From NCBI GenBank assembly GCA_903835145.1, contig CAILMA010000377.1:1-5626 (forward strand): 5,626 nt of DNA. The letters are read 5' to 3'. How positions within the stretch are numbered: the stretch's first letter is position 1; every line of letters starts with the position of its first letter. A program made the translations under genes and the position numbers. The notes under the pieces were generated by a model, which saw only the letters and a program-made list of their open reading frames with translations, did not search any database and was not told the DNA's origin. This stretch comes from an uncultured Bacteroidota bacterium (GTDB lineage Bacteria > Bacteroidota > Bacteroidia > Chitinophagales > Chitinophagaceae). Below are positions 5,624 to 5,626 of the stretch, piece after piece.

Positions 5624-5626
5624 CGC

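Overview
The window looks like chromosomal DNA from a member of the Bacteroidota, probably near the Chitinophagaceae. The phylum call rests on the -7 boxes of the form TAnnTTTG placed 19-22 nt before start codons, the lack of Shine-Dalgarno sequences, and the sequence character of YidC, L21, L27 and the GH3 enzyme. The family-level placement is an inference.

Layout, left to right. Positions 1-1230 (minus strand) hold the first 410 residues of the membrane protein insertase YidC; the rest lies beyond the left edge. A 323-base intergenic stretch (1231-1553) holds the yidC promoter, two inverted repeats, and the terminator of the next operon. Positions 1554-2698 (minus strand) form a three-gene unit transcribed in the order rplU (L21), rpmA (L27), then a 162-residue Ala/Lys/Pro repeat protein resembling a histone H1 tail. 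A divergent intergenic region (2699-2956) holds the rplU promoter and a promoter for the plus-strand gene 2957-4456, a GH3-family adenylating enzyme. Next comes a 28-bp perfect-armed inverted repeat ending 5 nt before the start of 4574-5578, a YhcG/DUF1016-family PDDEXK nuclease gene. A good promoter match (5593-5623) then reads off the right edge.

The left half is housekeeping: protein translation (L21, L27) and membrane protein insertion (YidC), with a basic, probably nucleic-acid-binding repeat protein cotranscribed with the ribosomal proteins. The right end is accessory in character. The nuclease gene carries two in-frame 27-bp palindromes in the linker between its two domains. It stops about 40 residues earlier than expected for the family, and it has a large inverted repeat at its start. 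These three oddities in one gene are the most interesting signal in the window. No CRISPR array, insertion sequence, tRNA or rRNA was seen.
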